From: Cunninghamia lanceolata
Taxonomy: Eukaryota; Streptophyta; Pinopsida; Cupressales; Cupressaceae
Length of the DNA: 64,000 bases
Direction: 5' to 3'
NCBI GenBank assembly: GCA_027924645.1
Contig: BSBN01000849.1
Span: 10,248,001-10,312,000, forward strand
Shown: piece by piece, positions 32,955-46,109 of the stretch
Position numbering within the stretch: position 1 is the stretch's first letter
Layout: each line of letters opens with the position of its first letter
The notes under the pieces: model-generated
Database searches by the model: none
What the model was told of the DNA's origin: nothing
The model's input: only the letters and a program-made list of their open reading frames with translations
Program-made: the position numbers and the translations under genes

Positions 32955-34340
32955 AAAAGGTGAATTTGGGTAGGATTTGGATGATGAGGTACCAATGATT
33001 ATGGATGGGGATTGACTCTAAGTTCAAAATCTAGATCAAAATGATTGAAAGATCAATGATTAATCCTATATACTGAGGGTGGACAAAGAGCCTAAGTAAA
33101 AGGATGATAGGATTATCTTACTTGGGGTAGACAAGACACACCAAGAAAAATGGGATTTCTTGAAGTCCACTAACTTAGGAGTTGTCTAAGTTCCCAAGCT
33201 AATTTATCCAAGAGGGGGATGATGTCTAGTTTATACTAAACTTATGATAGACAAGGTCTTAAGCTTGACATAAACAAAATGATGATTTGATCTAGATTCT
33301 AACTTTAGGATTTGGATATGATTTTGATTGATTTGGTGATGGGGATTGATTTTAGATTTGGACAATAAGGATTTGATTGATTTGGAGAGGATGATTGATT
33401 ATGGATGATTAGAGTTGATTATGGATGATGGGATTGATTAAGGATTAACTAGGATGAGGATTGACTATAGATATCAATGGATAATGATCAAGGATTTGAC
33501 TAAGGATGGATTAAAGATGCTGATTGATCAAACATTACAATGACAATGATAGATTCTGCCTAAAGATGATGATTATGGATGATAAAGATTGGATTGATTA
33601 AGGATTGATGTAGATGGGATTGAGTATGGGTGAATCAAGGATGAATATCCAAAGATCATGATTAACTATAGATTAGGGATGAGGATTAATGGAAGGCGGT
33701 GATGATTAAGGAAGATGATTAAGCAATGGATTATGGAACTAATGATGGACTAGGACTAATTAACTATGTATGACTTGGATTGCCTATGGACTAACAAGGA
33801 TGATGACAAGGATAATGATTAATGATTAGAGTTGGATCACAAGCTAAGAAGGACAAATGGATGTGGATGTGGCTAAGGTGGCATGTAATGTCAAGGGATG
33901 ATGTGGAAAAGGGATTTTTGACAAACAAAAGGACAAAGTCTTGATTTTTTGATGTCTCTCGTAAATGGGCGTGATTTAGGGAATGGGTGTTGTTTCAAGA
34001 AATGGGTGTTGTTTTGTAGGAAATAGGCATCAATTTACATAGTGGGCGCTGATTCAGGATGTGTTTCTAATTTGTGATTTTCAAGGTGTTGGCTTGGATT
34101 TTTGACAAGATTTTAACATACAACAATCACAATGGCTGTTTGACTGACTTCAGAAGTTGGCGCGAGAGGTGGTTAGCCTTTCTGGTTCACAAATGGCTTG
34201 TACGGGTTTTGCATAAAAGAACAAACTTCAAGCACTTGTATACAACCTAAAATTACTCAAGTGGGAGTGACATATCTTGTGGATCTCATGAAGTGGTCGT
34301 GGGCCAATCCCAACTCAAATTGAATTGAGATTCCCACCCC
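32955..34340 (-). repeat. Element D leader, part next to gag: C-poor degenerate repeats
   Basis: No gene is present. From about 33280 to 33850 the plus strand is built of degenerate GGATTGA, GGATGA and GATTGATT units with few C, so the transcript side is G-poor. From about 33965 to 34060 there are copies of an ATGGGCGTTG/GTGGGCGCTG motif that recurs in the other leader half (45400-46020). Element C is inserted at 34341. Confidence 0.65.
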
Positions 34341-36297
34341 TATTGGAGTACAGAACCACTGAGAGGGGGGGTAAATTAGTGGTTTATAAACCCTAAAAAC
34401 CTTTTTAACTTATCAATTCACTGAAGTAGAAAACACAGGAGATCTTAAGGTTTATTTAAGCACATATACAAAAGAATAATGATGTGAATGATGAACAAGA
34501 CATCAAACTATCATAGAACACAAGGGCATACAAATAGACAAGATCATAAGCCATGAAACAAAATTTGATGAGTGGAAAAACCCTTAAAAGGGATAAAAAA
34601 CCACTCTTAAACTCCTTTATTTTATTGCTTCACTAGCAAAAATAAAGTATCTCACTGATACATGATAAGCCTCACTAGTTGATGAATGCCTCACTGGAAA
34701 AAATGAAGCCTCATTGGCTGATACAATCACCTTGGATACAAATCAAAGCAATTCAAGGGGTTACCTTGATTCTCTTCTACACAAAAACCTTATTACTCCT
34801 TTAGCTTTCACTTAACAAAAATCTTTTCAATAACAAATTATACAACCTTGTGTTAATCTCTAAAACATGTTACAATATCTGCAAGAAATAATATATTCCT
34901 CTAATCAAAATTAACACCTGTACTTTTCTCTCTACATACACCAACTGGTCTTCAAGTCTCAAATACAACAAACACCATTATATTCTTCATAAAAATTGTT
35001 AATTCTTATACTGGCATGTAGGTATTCCATCTATCATCTTAGATCAATGAAAAAAATCCATAAAAACATTGTACAAATCTCATATATAAATTTATTGGCC
35101 CTCTGCATCACAAAAAAGACCTTCAAATAACTGATTTTTGCCTTTTATAACACTTTGCAGGTCAAATTTAATCAACAGTGGATGACCGTTGAACTTCAAA
35201 AAGCAATTAAAAGGCGTTCATCGGATCTTCTTTTGTGCCAACGATATCTTTTGATCTCTGTCATTCGATTGGATTTGGTGCTTATGAGCCTCTACTGACC
35301 TGTAGTAACCAGTACCCATAGAAAGTCGGGGCTAGTCATTCAATGTAATGAAGTCCCTTAAGTTATAACTTAAAACACTTAAACCCACTATTACAAGTCA
35401 CTGAATAAAAAGATAAAAAGAACCGACGAGCACATAAGGGTTAGTATAGGATAAGGCTCAAACATATATTTTAGGGTTTTGATCCTCAAAGATTTCTAAA
35501 CATACAACCTTATCATTGAAAACCATGATCTAAACAAAATCTTTCACCATTAGAAAACTTTGAAGCCATCAAACTGATATAGTAGCTCTGAATTGCAGAA
35601 GAAACATCTTGATGAAGCTCTATAATCAAGGAATATAAATGACAATGAGAAGCACTAACACTTTGAGATAAATGCATCATGAACACTATAAGGAAGATCT
35701 AATCATCAGGAATTAACCAACATGGATCACTATTGATGACTGATCACAAGCATGCGTTTCCTTTCTCTGCATAGCAACATGTCAACACCAAACACTTGTA
35801 AGATCCAATATAACCTCCTGAAGCAAGATCTAACAAGATCCATACCACTGTATCTCTATTCTGCATAATCATGCATGATGAGCACCTATCAACACTTGAC
35901 AACACCAAGTAAACCATGAAGATCAATTCTCTGCATATCTGTAATTCTTGTCATCACATCATTATGAGTAACCTAGATGAGATGAAAGCATCTTGACATA
36001 ACCTGAGCATGAAGATTACCATAATCACCTGAGCATGAACACTGACTGAACTAACACGACCATGAACATAGCTTGACAACAAACATTGATACATTCAACA
36101 TCTCTGTTCCTCTGCAACACCCATGATGAAGTCCTGCAAGTAAACCATCTTTGTAGTTTGTGCCCTTGAAATGACAAGCATAAGTAAAAACATTTTGTCA
36201 ACCATAAACACATCAAACACCTTAACAAAACCCTCAACATCACAAGATCCACTATTTTGACATCAATGAAAAGACAACCAACATGCCAAACTTAACA
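34341..36297 (-). repeat. Element C 3' LTR
   Basis: Starts TATTGGAGTACAG (TG changed to TA) and ends CTTAACA. Hairpin one pairs 34354-34362 with 34376-34384. Hairpin two pairs GAGTGG (34570-34575) with CCACTC (34601-34606). The polypurine tract lies at 36298-36312. Confidence 0.88.
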
Positions 36298-37187
36298 AAC
36301 TCTCCCTTTGGCTTTGGCATTGATGTCAAAACACCATCATTCTAAACGATCAGCAATCCATCAACAATCAACCATATCATCTTTTCCATCTCCCCCTTTT
36401 TGACAACAATGGGAAAGACTGCCCCTAAGTACAGTCATGTAGCAATTTTAGGTGACAATGGAGAGCAACAACATTCAGTTTGTTATTAATAAATGAAGAA
36501 CCATACACTGCCTTTTTAACTATTTCCTATGAGTTCTGATTGCTGAAAAGAACTCAAAAAGGATACTAAGACATAATCATTCACTATCCATCTGATTTGT
36601 GGCCTCTGACTGTCTACTGCTGCAAACTAACTATCCAAAATCATTGCTACATCCAAATTGTCCATCAACATTTGACACACTTACATTGTGACACCATGAT
36701 TGATGACTGTAATAACTATCCTCTTGACACCACCATTGCTCAATTGATCACAAAGATATAATGAAAAGCATCAACTTCACTTGTATAAAGATATCAACAA
36801 AAACAAGTATCCAAGAACATCAACACTAATATACACACAACCATCACTATCATATGAAATCAATTGAAACACAGTCCCTCATTAGATTGTCATGATCAGA
36901 ACTACCCTTATTGCTGTCTACTATTCATTTTCCATATTACTGTCAACTTCTAGTATCCATGTCTACTAGGGCACATGTAATAATCATCATTTGACAATTT
37001 CCTTTTAAACTTTGATGAATGACATACCCTGTTCCAAAGACTGCAACAATTTTCCTTGAAAGATGATACATCTAATAAGCAACACCACATTTGACAACAT
37101 GAAACAAAAACAAAAAATATTGATTGGACTTCAGGACTGCAAGAAATCTCACAATTACTCCCCCCTGAATCTAATATCATGATAAAA
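36298..37187 (-). other. Element C 3' untranslated region
   Basis: About 890 bp between the RNase H stop and the 3' LTR. I see no env-like frame or membrane-protein remnant, only short open patches. Confidence 0.55.
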
Positions 37188-38963
37188 TCATTGAAGAGAG
37201 GAGAGTGATAAAACCCCAAGCCTTTGTCTCAAGGATTCAAACACTTCTTTAGGCAATGGTTTTGTAAAGATATCAACAATTTGATCAGAGGTATGAACAT
37301 AATTCAACACCACATCATTTGCAAGGACTTTTTCTCTTAGAAAATGATATCTAATAGAAATATGTTTGGTCCTAGAATGCATGACTGGATTCTTGGATAT
37401 ATTAATGGAACTAGTATTGTCACAAATAATAGAGATAGGCTTAGAAACTTCCACTTTGAAGTCTTGAAGTGACTGAACCATCCAAAGGACCTGAGTACAA
37501 CAAGAAGATGCTGCAACATATTCAGCTTCAATAGTAGATAAAGAGACACAATCTTTCTTATTACTATGCCAAGCCACTAGTCTACCACCAAGAAAGAAAG
37601 ATGCTCCACTTGTGCTCTTTCTGTCATCAGGACAACCTGCCTAATCAACATCAGTAAATGCAAGAAGAGTGAAATCATTGTGTCTATGATACCACAATCC
37701 AAAATCAAGAGTGCCTTTAAGGTATCTAAAGATCCTTTTAACTGCATTTAAGTGAGATTGTTTAGGACATGATTGAAACCTTGCCACCAAGCAAACTGCC
37801 TACATGATATCAGGCCTAGAAGTTGTTAGATATAAGAGGCTACCTATCATGGATCTATATAAAGACTGTTCTACCTTAGGTGAATCATCATTTTTGCTTA
37901 GTTTGCACCCTGTTTCCATAGGAGTACCAACTGGTTTACATTCATCCATTTGAAACCTCTTAAGCATTTCTTTGGCATACTTGACTTGTGAGATAAAAAT
38001 CTCCTTTTCAAGTTGAGAAACCTGTAAACCAAGGAAGAAAGACAATTCTCCAAGCATAGACATTTCAAATTCTGATTTCATAATGTCAAGAAAAGAATGG
38101 CACATGTTATCATTATTTCTTCCAAAAATGATGTCATCAACATAAACCACTACAACCAAGATATCCTCACCTTTGGCAATATTGTACAAGTTGCTATCCA
38201 CTCCACCTTTAGTAAATCCTTGCTCTTGTAAGTACTTATTCAATCTGTAGTACCATGCTCTTGGGGCTTGTTTCAAGCCATACAAGGCCTTTTTCAACCT
38301 GTACACATGATATGATTTGTCTTTACATTCAAAACCTTCAGGTTGTTCCATGTAAACCTCTTCCTCAAGATCACCATTTAGAAAGGCTGATTTGACATTC
38401 ATTTGGAACACCTTGAAATTTTTATAAACTAAAAATGCTAAGAACATTCTTATTGCTTCTAGTCTAGCCACAGGTGCAAAAGTTTCATCAAAATCAATCC
38501 CCTCAATTTGAGAGTAACCCTTACAAACCAATTTAGTTTTATTTCTAACAACTTTGCCCTTATCATCAAGTTTGTTTCTAAAAACCCATTTTGCACCAAT
38601 AACATTTTTACCTTCAGGTCTAGGAACAAGCTCCCATGTCTTATTCTTCTCTATTTGATTCAATTCCTCTTCCATAGCTTTAATCCAAGCTTCATCCTTG
38701 CTGGCCTCCACATAGGTTTTTGGCTCCATTTCTGATATCAAGCATACATGTGCTTGATTACTTGTAGCAGCAAGTCTCCTCCTTGTTAACACACCAATAT
38801 TTTTATCTCCAATGATCAGCTCTTGTGGATGATCTCTTTGTAGTGTCTTTGAAGGAGTTTTGGCTTTGATTTCAATAGGATTTTCAAAAGTTTCTTCTTC
38901 CACTTGAACTTCCTCCTCTTTTTCTGAATGATGATCTTCTTCTTTGCCTTGAATCAGCTGCAC
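37188..38963 (-). pseudogene. Element C reverse transcriptase and RNase H
   Basis: RT runs from [21 protein letters not shown] through [34 protein letters not shown] and the catalytic YVDDIIFG near 38125-38150, to TSRPDIM. RNase H follows with the DRKSTSG-type block, SLSTIEAEYVAASS, and the tail TKHISIRYHFLREKV. Stops lie at the RT/RNase H junction near 37800 and near 37640. Long open patches show relatively mild decay. Confidence 0.9.
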
Positions 38964-38969
38964 ACATGG

Positions 38970-40454
38970 CTACAAACTTTCATCCACCTTTACATTAGTA
39001 CTTTCTATTACCTTTTTGAGTCTCTTGTTAAAACATTTGTAGGCTTTAATATGTGTAGAGTAGCCTAGAAATATGCCCTCATCACTCCTATACTCAAAAC
39101 TTCCCAAATTATCATCATCTCTCTTAATGAAGCATTTACTACCAAATTTTTTAAAGTAGCCAACATTTGCTGACCTACCATACCATAATTCATAAGGAGT
39201 ATGGTTAGATTTTACCCTCAATTATACTCTATTTAGAGTGTATACTACTGTATGGACATCTTCCTTCCAATAAGTATTGGGCAGATTTGCATCATGAAGT
39301 AATGTTCTTGCCATCTCCTTCACAGTCCTGTTCTTCCTTTCAGCTACTCCATTCTGTTGTGGAGTTCTAGGAGCTAAAAATTGTCTTTTGATCCCATGTT
39401 TCTCACAATATTCTTGAAACTCCTTGGATGTATACTCTCCACCCTTATTTGACCTTAGACATTTGAGCTTGAAATCTAATTCCTTCTCTACCATCTTCTT
39501 AAAGATCCTGAATCCATCAAAGGCTTCTGACTTGTGCTTCAAAAAGGTCACCTAGGTCATTCTAGAAAAGTCATCAATAAAGAGCATAAAATATCTTTCA
39601 CCACCTAATGCCTTAGTCCTTGTAGGACCACACAAATATGAATGAACAAGTTGTAAAGGCTTAGAGGAAGAGTACTCTTTGGATTTAAAATTGACCTTGG
39701 TTTGCTTACCAAATTGGCATTCTTTGCAAATGATGCTATTTAGCTTGGAGATGTGAGGCATATTCCTTACATTCTAATTTTTGCTGATCCTCCCAAGATT
39801 ATCAAAATTTACATTACCAAGTCTCTTGTGCCATAGCCAACTTTCTTCAATTTGACCCATGAAGCAAATATTTCCATCTGCACCTCTATTTTCAGTCTCA
39901 TGAAGATTATAGATGTTACCACTTGTTCTTAATCCTGCTATAACAACTTTTCCTGTTTTCTTGTTAATTTCAAAACCATGAGCATTCAAAACAACATTGA
40001 ATCTATTGTCACAAATTTGACTAACACTCAATAGATTATGTTTTAAGCCTTTAACATAATATACATCATGTAATGGAGTCTCATCATCTAAAAGTATAGT
40101 ACCTTTTCCTTTGATCAAAATGCAAACATTGTTACCAAACATGATTGAACCTTCTGTGTAGTCTTCAAGCTTGATAAACTTGCTTTTATCTCCTATCATA
40201 TGGTTAGAACAAATGCTATCTATAACCCATTGATCTTTCTTCTTGGCATGAAAATTAGTTTGAACAATCATACCTTCAATATTCTTATCTATCACCCTAG
40301 GTCTCCAAACAAGTTTTTTCTTATTAGCACTTGAAGTAGACATTTTGGAAAGAGTTTTCATCCTAGTTTGTTGCACTTTCAAGTTAGGCCTACAAAACTT
40401 GGCTTTGTGCCCAAAGTTATTGCAATTGAAACACCTCAACCCTTTTAAGAACAC
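38970..40454 (-). pseudogene. Element C protease and integrase
   Basis: Minus-strand order: knuckle CFNCNNFGHKAKFC near 40400-40440; protease active site WVIDSICSNHMIGD, where DSGCS has become DSICS; GAG-pre-integrase WLWHKRLGNVNFDNL; HHCC remnant with CKECQFGKQTK; and integrase core with LFIDDFSRMT and QQNGVAERKNRTV (catalytic Glu). The C-terminal part is TPYELWYGRSANV. Stops separate the patches at 39221, 39551 and near 39770. Confidence 0.85.
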
Positions 40455-42058
40455 AAAAGGATTCCTTCTAAAAAAACTTGCTCTTGTTCTAAAGTCAAAT
40501 CTGCACTCATATGCCTTGTGTCCATATTAATTACAATGTAAGCAATAACCAAGAGAATGCAAATTATACCTGAATGAATTACTCCTTTTGAAGTTTGATG
40601 GTTTCATGAAATTTTTGTTGATAACATCAGCATGTTGAAGACTCTTGGGAGATAAGCATTGTCCTTCTTCAAACCCTAGACCAGTTTTGTCTTTGAAGCC
40701 CTTTTGTTTTTCTAAGAGATCTTCAAGTTTATCACTACTGTTACACATGTCAAGTCTTCTTCTCAAAGCCACAATTTTAGCCTCTAAAGCATGGCACTCC
40801 TTATCTTTGGCATCTGAATCCTTGTTAGTAACTTCAAAACATCTTTTACTCTCCTCAAGACTCAATTTTAGGTCTACAATTTGTTTTTCATAATTAGTGA
40901 CTTTGTTGATCATAATTTCATTGTCTTTATGATATTGATTTCTTTGAGCAATTGCCTCCTTTTTGAGCTTCTTGACCCACCAAGAGCACACTTCAACTCA
41001 CCTTCAATATTAACCTCTGCTTCATCATTTTTAGATTGATCTTCACATTTATTATTCTGATTTTCATTTATGACTGCCATGAACAAGGTCTCTGCTCCTT
41101 CCTCAAGTGACTCCTCTGAATCACTATCTGTTATATCAGCATCTTTTATGAACAAACTCTTCTTCTTTTTGAAATTGTTTTTCTTTTTAGGATTGAACTG
41201 TTTCTTCTTGAGTTGTTTCTTTTTTTCTTCTTCATCACTATCTAAATCTTTATATGGACATTTAGTAGCATAGTGTCCTATTCTTCCACATCCAAAACAT
41301 TTGAATGGAAGTTTACCTTTATACTTTCCTGCTAACCCCTTTTTCAATCTGATAACAAAAGAAGATTCTTGATCATCATCTAACTCTTCTGGATCAGACT
41401 TTATCTCCTTTTCCTTTTTGACTGATTTAAATGCAGCTTCTTTACTTGTAGGAATATCATTACAAACCCTCATCTCAAAAGCAGTAAAAGTACCATGAAG
41501 TTCATCAAAGGTTACTTTGCTCAAATCTCTCTATTTTACTACAGACACCTTGAATTCATATTTAGGAGTTAGAGTCCTTAAAACCTTGGTTACAACTGCC
41601 TTTTCTTCTAAGGTATCACCCAAACCCCTAATAGCATTAACAACCTCTTGAACCCTAAGAAGGTAATCAACCACCTTCTCATTATCATTCATTTTGAGAC
41701 TTTCAAACTTAGTTTTGTAAGATTATAACTTAGCTTCTTTGATTTTTTCATCTCCCTAATAGATATTGGACAACTTATCCCAAATAGCCTTAGTTGACTT
41801 ACAATCCATAATTTTGACAAGTATCTCATTAGACAAACCACAACATATTGCATTTTTGGCCTTAGCATTATTGTCACAGGCCTTCTTCTCATCAGCAGTT
41901 GAGGGAGGACTTGTTTCTTTATACTCATTTTCTATAGCAGCCCAAACATCATACCCCAAGGAAGACAAATATGACTCCATTATGAATTTCTAGAAAGCAT
42001 AATTAGACCCATCAAATAAAGGTGATTTGTATGTAGAAAATTCTTCTTCACTGCCCAT
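40455..42058 (-). pseudogene. Element C Gag (UBN2-type, coiled coil, zinc knuckles)
   Basis: The start is MGSEEEFSTYKSPLFDG at 42058. A UBN2-type copia Gag follows (LSSLGYDVWAAIENEY, ICCGLSNEI, AIWDKL, VQEVVNAIRGLG), then knuckle CFGCGRIGHYATKC, a lysine-rich stretch and an acidic stretch. A coiled coil (KDKECHALEAKIVALRRRL) leads into LE-x-LL and KTGLGFEEGQ, and a last knuckle CLHCN-x-YGHKAYEC is interrupted by a stop. The coiled coil plus GLGFE plus knuckle module corresponds to element A ORF1. At least five stops or frameshifts are visible. Confidence 0.82.
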
Positions 42059-42117
42059 GACTAGTACTCCACTTATAGGACCTACCCAAGCTTGTTAGGC
42101 TTCTATAGGGAACCTAT

Positions 42118-42129
42118 GCTCTGATACCA
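42118..42129 (-). other. Element C primer binding site (tRNA-iMet)
   Basis: The minus strand reads TGGTATCAGAGC two bases after the LTR. The following leader (GTTCCCTATAGAAGCC, then AACAAGCTTG) is nearly that of element A. Confidence 0.9.
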
Positions 42130-42131
42130 CT

Positions 42132-44570
42132 TGTTGGAGTACAGAACCATTGAGAGGGGGGGGAGTGAACCAATGGTTTATAAACCCTAAAAACCTTTTT
42201 GACTTATCAATTCACTGAAGTAGAAAACATAGGAGATCTTAAGGTTTATTTAAGCACATATACACAATAATAATGATGTGAATAATGAACAACATCAAAC
42301 TATCATAGAACACAAGGGCATACAAATAGACAAGATCATAAGCCATGACACAAAATTTGATGAGTGGAAAAACCCTTAAAAGGGATAAAAAACCACTCTT
42401 AAACTCCTTTATTTTATTGCTTCATAGCAAAAATAAAGTATCTCACTGATACATGATAAGCTTCATTGGGTGATGAATGACTCACTAGAAAAAATGAAGC
42501 CTCACTGGCTGATACAATCACCTTGGATACAAATCAAAGCAATTCAGGGGGTTACCTTGATTTGCTTCTACACAAAAACCTTATTACTCCTTTATCTTTC
42601 ACTTAACAAAAATATTTTCAATCACAAACTATACAACCTTATGTTAATCTCTAAAACATGTTACAATATCTGTAAGAAACAATATATTCCTTTGATCAAA
42701 ATTAACACCTGCACTTTTCTCTCTACATACACCAACTGGTCTTCAAGCCTCAAATATAACAAACACCATTATATTCTTCATAAAAATTGTTAATTCTTAT
42801 ACTGGCATGTAGGTATTCCATCTATCATCTCAGATCAATGAAGAAAATCCATACAAACATCGTACAGATCTCATATAGAAATTCACTAGCCCTTTGTATC
42901 ATAAAAAAACCTTCAAATAACTGATTTCTACCTTTTATAACACTCTGCGTGTCAAATTTAATTAACAGTGGATGATCGTTGAACTTCAAAAAGTAATTAA
43001 AAGGTGTCCATTAGATCTTCTTTCGTGCCAATGATATCTTTTGATCTCCATCGTTTGATTGGATTTGGCACTTAAGCGTCTTTGCTGACCTATAGTAACT
43101 GGTACCCCTAGGAAGTCAGGGCTGGTCATTCAATGTAATGAAGACCCTTGAGTTATGTTGTTAAATGGAGCCTAATTAGACTTGGAGGTTAAATTTTCCC
43201 TACTTTTATTGGCGTAGTTTCCCCCCAAATTATTTAACGGGGGCAGTGCCCCCAAGACAGGAGTTATTTTTCTATTGGCCGACATAAAAAAACCCTATTT
43301 TTGTAACCAACATAAGGCTTGATAAAAGCGGCTAAGGGTTAGGGTTTCTGTTGAGATATTGTATTGTAGAATTTGCAGTGGTATTGAGTTGCAAGGATTG
43401 CTAGTTGTAAGCGGTTCGATTGCTGGATAATAATATTAGACTCTCTATTGGTGGATGTAGCCCGAGTTTGGGTGAACCATGTTAAAAATTGTCTCTCGCT
43501 GTTATTATTTCTATGTATTTTTCATTCCTCTATTTAATCTTTATTTGCATTTAATTGATATCTTCTACATGCAATTCATAACAAGTTATAACTTAAAACA
43601 CTTAAACCTGCTATTGCAAGTCACTGAATAAAAAGATAAAAAGCACCGAAGGGCACATAAGGGTTAGTATAGGATAAGGCTCAAACATATATTTTAGGGT
43701 TTTGATCCCTAAAATATTTTTAAACATAAAACCTTATCATTGAAAAATAGGATCTAAACAAAATCTTTCACCATTACAAGACTTTGAAGCCATCAGACTG
43801 ATATAGTAGCTCATATGAGTTGCAGAAGAAACATCTTGACGAAGCTCTGTAATCAAGGAATATAAATGACAATGAGAAGGAATATAAATGACAATGAGAA
43901 GCACTAACACTTTGAGATAAATGCATCATGAACACTATAAGGAAGATGTAATCATCGGGATATAACCAACATGGATCACTACTGATGAGTGATCACAAGC
44001 ATGAGTTTCCTTTCTCTGCATAGAAACATGTCAACACCAAACGTGCTTGTAAGATCCAATGAAGGATCAATCAAGATCCAATGTCACCTCCTGAAGCAAG
44101 ATCTAACAAGATCCATACCATTTTATCTCTATTCTGCATAATCATGCATGATGAACACCTATCAACACTTGACAACACCAAGTAAACCATGAAGATCAAT
44201 TCTCTGCATATCTGCAATTCTTGTCATCACATCAACATGAGTAACCTAGATGAGATGAAAGCATCTTGACATAACCTGAGCATGAAGATTACCATAATCA
44301 CGCGAGCATGAACATTGACTGAACTAACATGACCATGAACATAACATGACAACAAACATTGATACATTCAACATCTCTATTCCTTTGCAACACCCATGAT
44401 GAAGTCTTGCAAGTAAATCATCTTTGTAGTTTGTGCCCTTGCAATTCCAAGCATAAGAAAAAACATCTTGTCAACCATAAACACATCAAACACCTTAACA
44501 AAACCCTCAATATCCCAAGATCCACTATTTTGACATCAATGGAAAGACAACCAACATGCCAAACTTAACA
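42132..44570 (-). repeat. Element C 5' LTR, interrupted by solo LTR I
   Basis: Begins TGTTGGAGTACAG and ends CTTAACA. Without the 428-bp insert and its duplication it is about 2006 bp. The hairpin next to the primer site pairs 42145-42152 with 42171-42178. A short tandem duplication (GGAATATAAATGACAATGAGAA) lies near 43857-43900. Confidence 0.88.
43156..43583. mobile_element. Solo LTR I inside the element C 5' LTR
   Basis: A 428-bp segment beginning TGTTGTTAAATGG and ending TTCATAACA is flanked by AGTTA (43151-43155 and 43584-43588). It is absent from the other LTR of element C. The size, TG...CA ends and 5-bp duplication define a solo LTR of a small, probably copia-type, family. Confidence 0.88.
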
Positions 44571-46109
44571 ATTGCCACTAATATCTTTGATGCTATAGCT
44601 TGGATAGATAGAGAAAATAAGGTCTTGGACCACCTTACCCCCTCACCGTGGAGACTTTTGTCTTGCCCAAAGCATATCTAGGTATCTCAAGTATAATGGT
44701 ACGGTGAGCATCTTCCCCTCCTCTGCAGCATTGTACCACAAGATATGATAGCCGAAAGGTCTTACATAGGCTTAAAAAAGCTTCTAGGGGTGTCCTCTAG
44801 CATACTCAAGGTACTTGAGGCCCAGGTCCGTGAACGGGGGTGTCCCAATCGACTGATGCTCAACCACTCAAGTCTTGGCAGACCAAGGGTCTTGGAGGTC
44901 TATTGCTTGGAGGCGAGAGGGTCCTTCCTTTAAAGGAGTCTTTTGATTCTCACAATATTTATATACCACACCAAAACACGTGGTTGAGGTCGTCTCTTGG
45001 GGGGATGAAATCGCCAAGCAGGCCTCCTAAGAAGAAACTACACTTTGTTTTTGATCACCCAAGATCGCACTAGGCACAGGGGGAGAGCATACACAAGGTG
45101 AGTAGCCCCTTTGGGATAACACTTAAAAGCATGAAAAATGCCCCCAAGTAGACTTTTGATCCCCAAGATCACCCTAAGGTGCGAGGGGAGAGCATATGTC
45201 TATGAAGGGACCAAGCAAAGCACACAAGTTCATTAATTTAATACAACTAAGAACTAGTGTAAAAAATCAATTCTTTGATGGCGGGGCTGCAAAAAACACA
45301 TTAGTAGTTGGTAATGAGGTCTTGGACAATTGTATGGTGCTACAAAACAAATGTTAGTCCAAGACAAAGATGATAAAAACCAAATTTTTGTTAACATAGT
45401 GACTGGGTGCTGAAATATAAAACAAGCACTAAAATATAAAATAGGCGCTGTACTATGAAATAGGTGCTAAAATAACCAGAATCTTTTACCTTATAGTAGG
45501 CGTTGAAATATGCAGGGGGAGCTGGAATATGAAACAAGTGCTGAAATATGAAACATGCACTGATACAGTCTCGACATAATCTCCCCCTTGTAAAATTGAC
45601 TTTTCATGCAAAATAGAGACCAATCTGTAGAAGATAGTGGTCAGAAGCCTAAGCAACCTTGTTAGACACTTTGGTTAGCAGACACACATAAAAACACTTG
45701 TCTTGTGTCAAACTAAAACTAGGCGCTGATATCCTGGATATGCGCCAATCTGTCAAATGGGCACTGATATGTTGATGATAGGCCCTAATCTGAGACAGTC
45801 AGCACCTCCCCCTTGTTTTTATGTTTTCTGTTGCAAATTAGAGAGCTAACTTGAACAAAAAGTTAGTAGAAATCAATTTAAGACCTAATGCAAGTGTATG
45901 GTTCAAAGATTGATGAAAAACACATGAAAATGAGGATTTATACCTTATGTAGAAATGGGCGCTAATATCCTGGATAGGCACTGAAATGTGAAAATAGGCG
46001 TTGATTTGTAGGAAACTGATGCTGATCCAACCTGTCACAAGAAAACATGCAAATAACATGCAATTGTTAGTGAAAAAGGTGGTGGGGGTCCTACCGGGCA
46101 TGCCAAAAA
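44571..46109 (-). repeat. Element D leader, part next to the 5' LTR
   Basis: No gene is seen. Between about 45405 and 46020 the plus strand carries a dozen or so degenerate copies of a motif close to GGCGCTGAAATATGAAA, or GGCACTGATATG. Similar copies lie across the element C insertion at 33965-34060. The minus strand right after the LTR reads TTTTTGGCATGCCCGG, the expected place of the primer site (about 46091-46109). I cannot name its tRNA. Confidence 0.6.

Larger units (their letters stand above)
34341..44570 (-). mobile_element. Element C: decayed Ty1/copia (SIRE-like) element
   Basis: Long LTRs (1957 bp left; 2439 bp right including solo LTR I) flank a minus-strand copia gag-pol. The order gag, protease, integrase, RT, RNase H is that of copia. 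Long LTRs, several zinc knuckles and RT motifs such as FFLGLQVSQ and [13 protein letters not shown] suggest the SIRE/Maximus lineage, but I cannot place it by tree. Stops break the frame in many places. No matching 5-bp duplication is visible: the left flank is ACCCC and the right flank is ATTGC. It shares primer site, leader and Gag C-terminal features with A and B. Confidence 0.85.
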
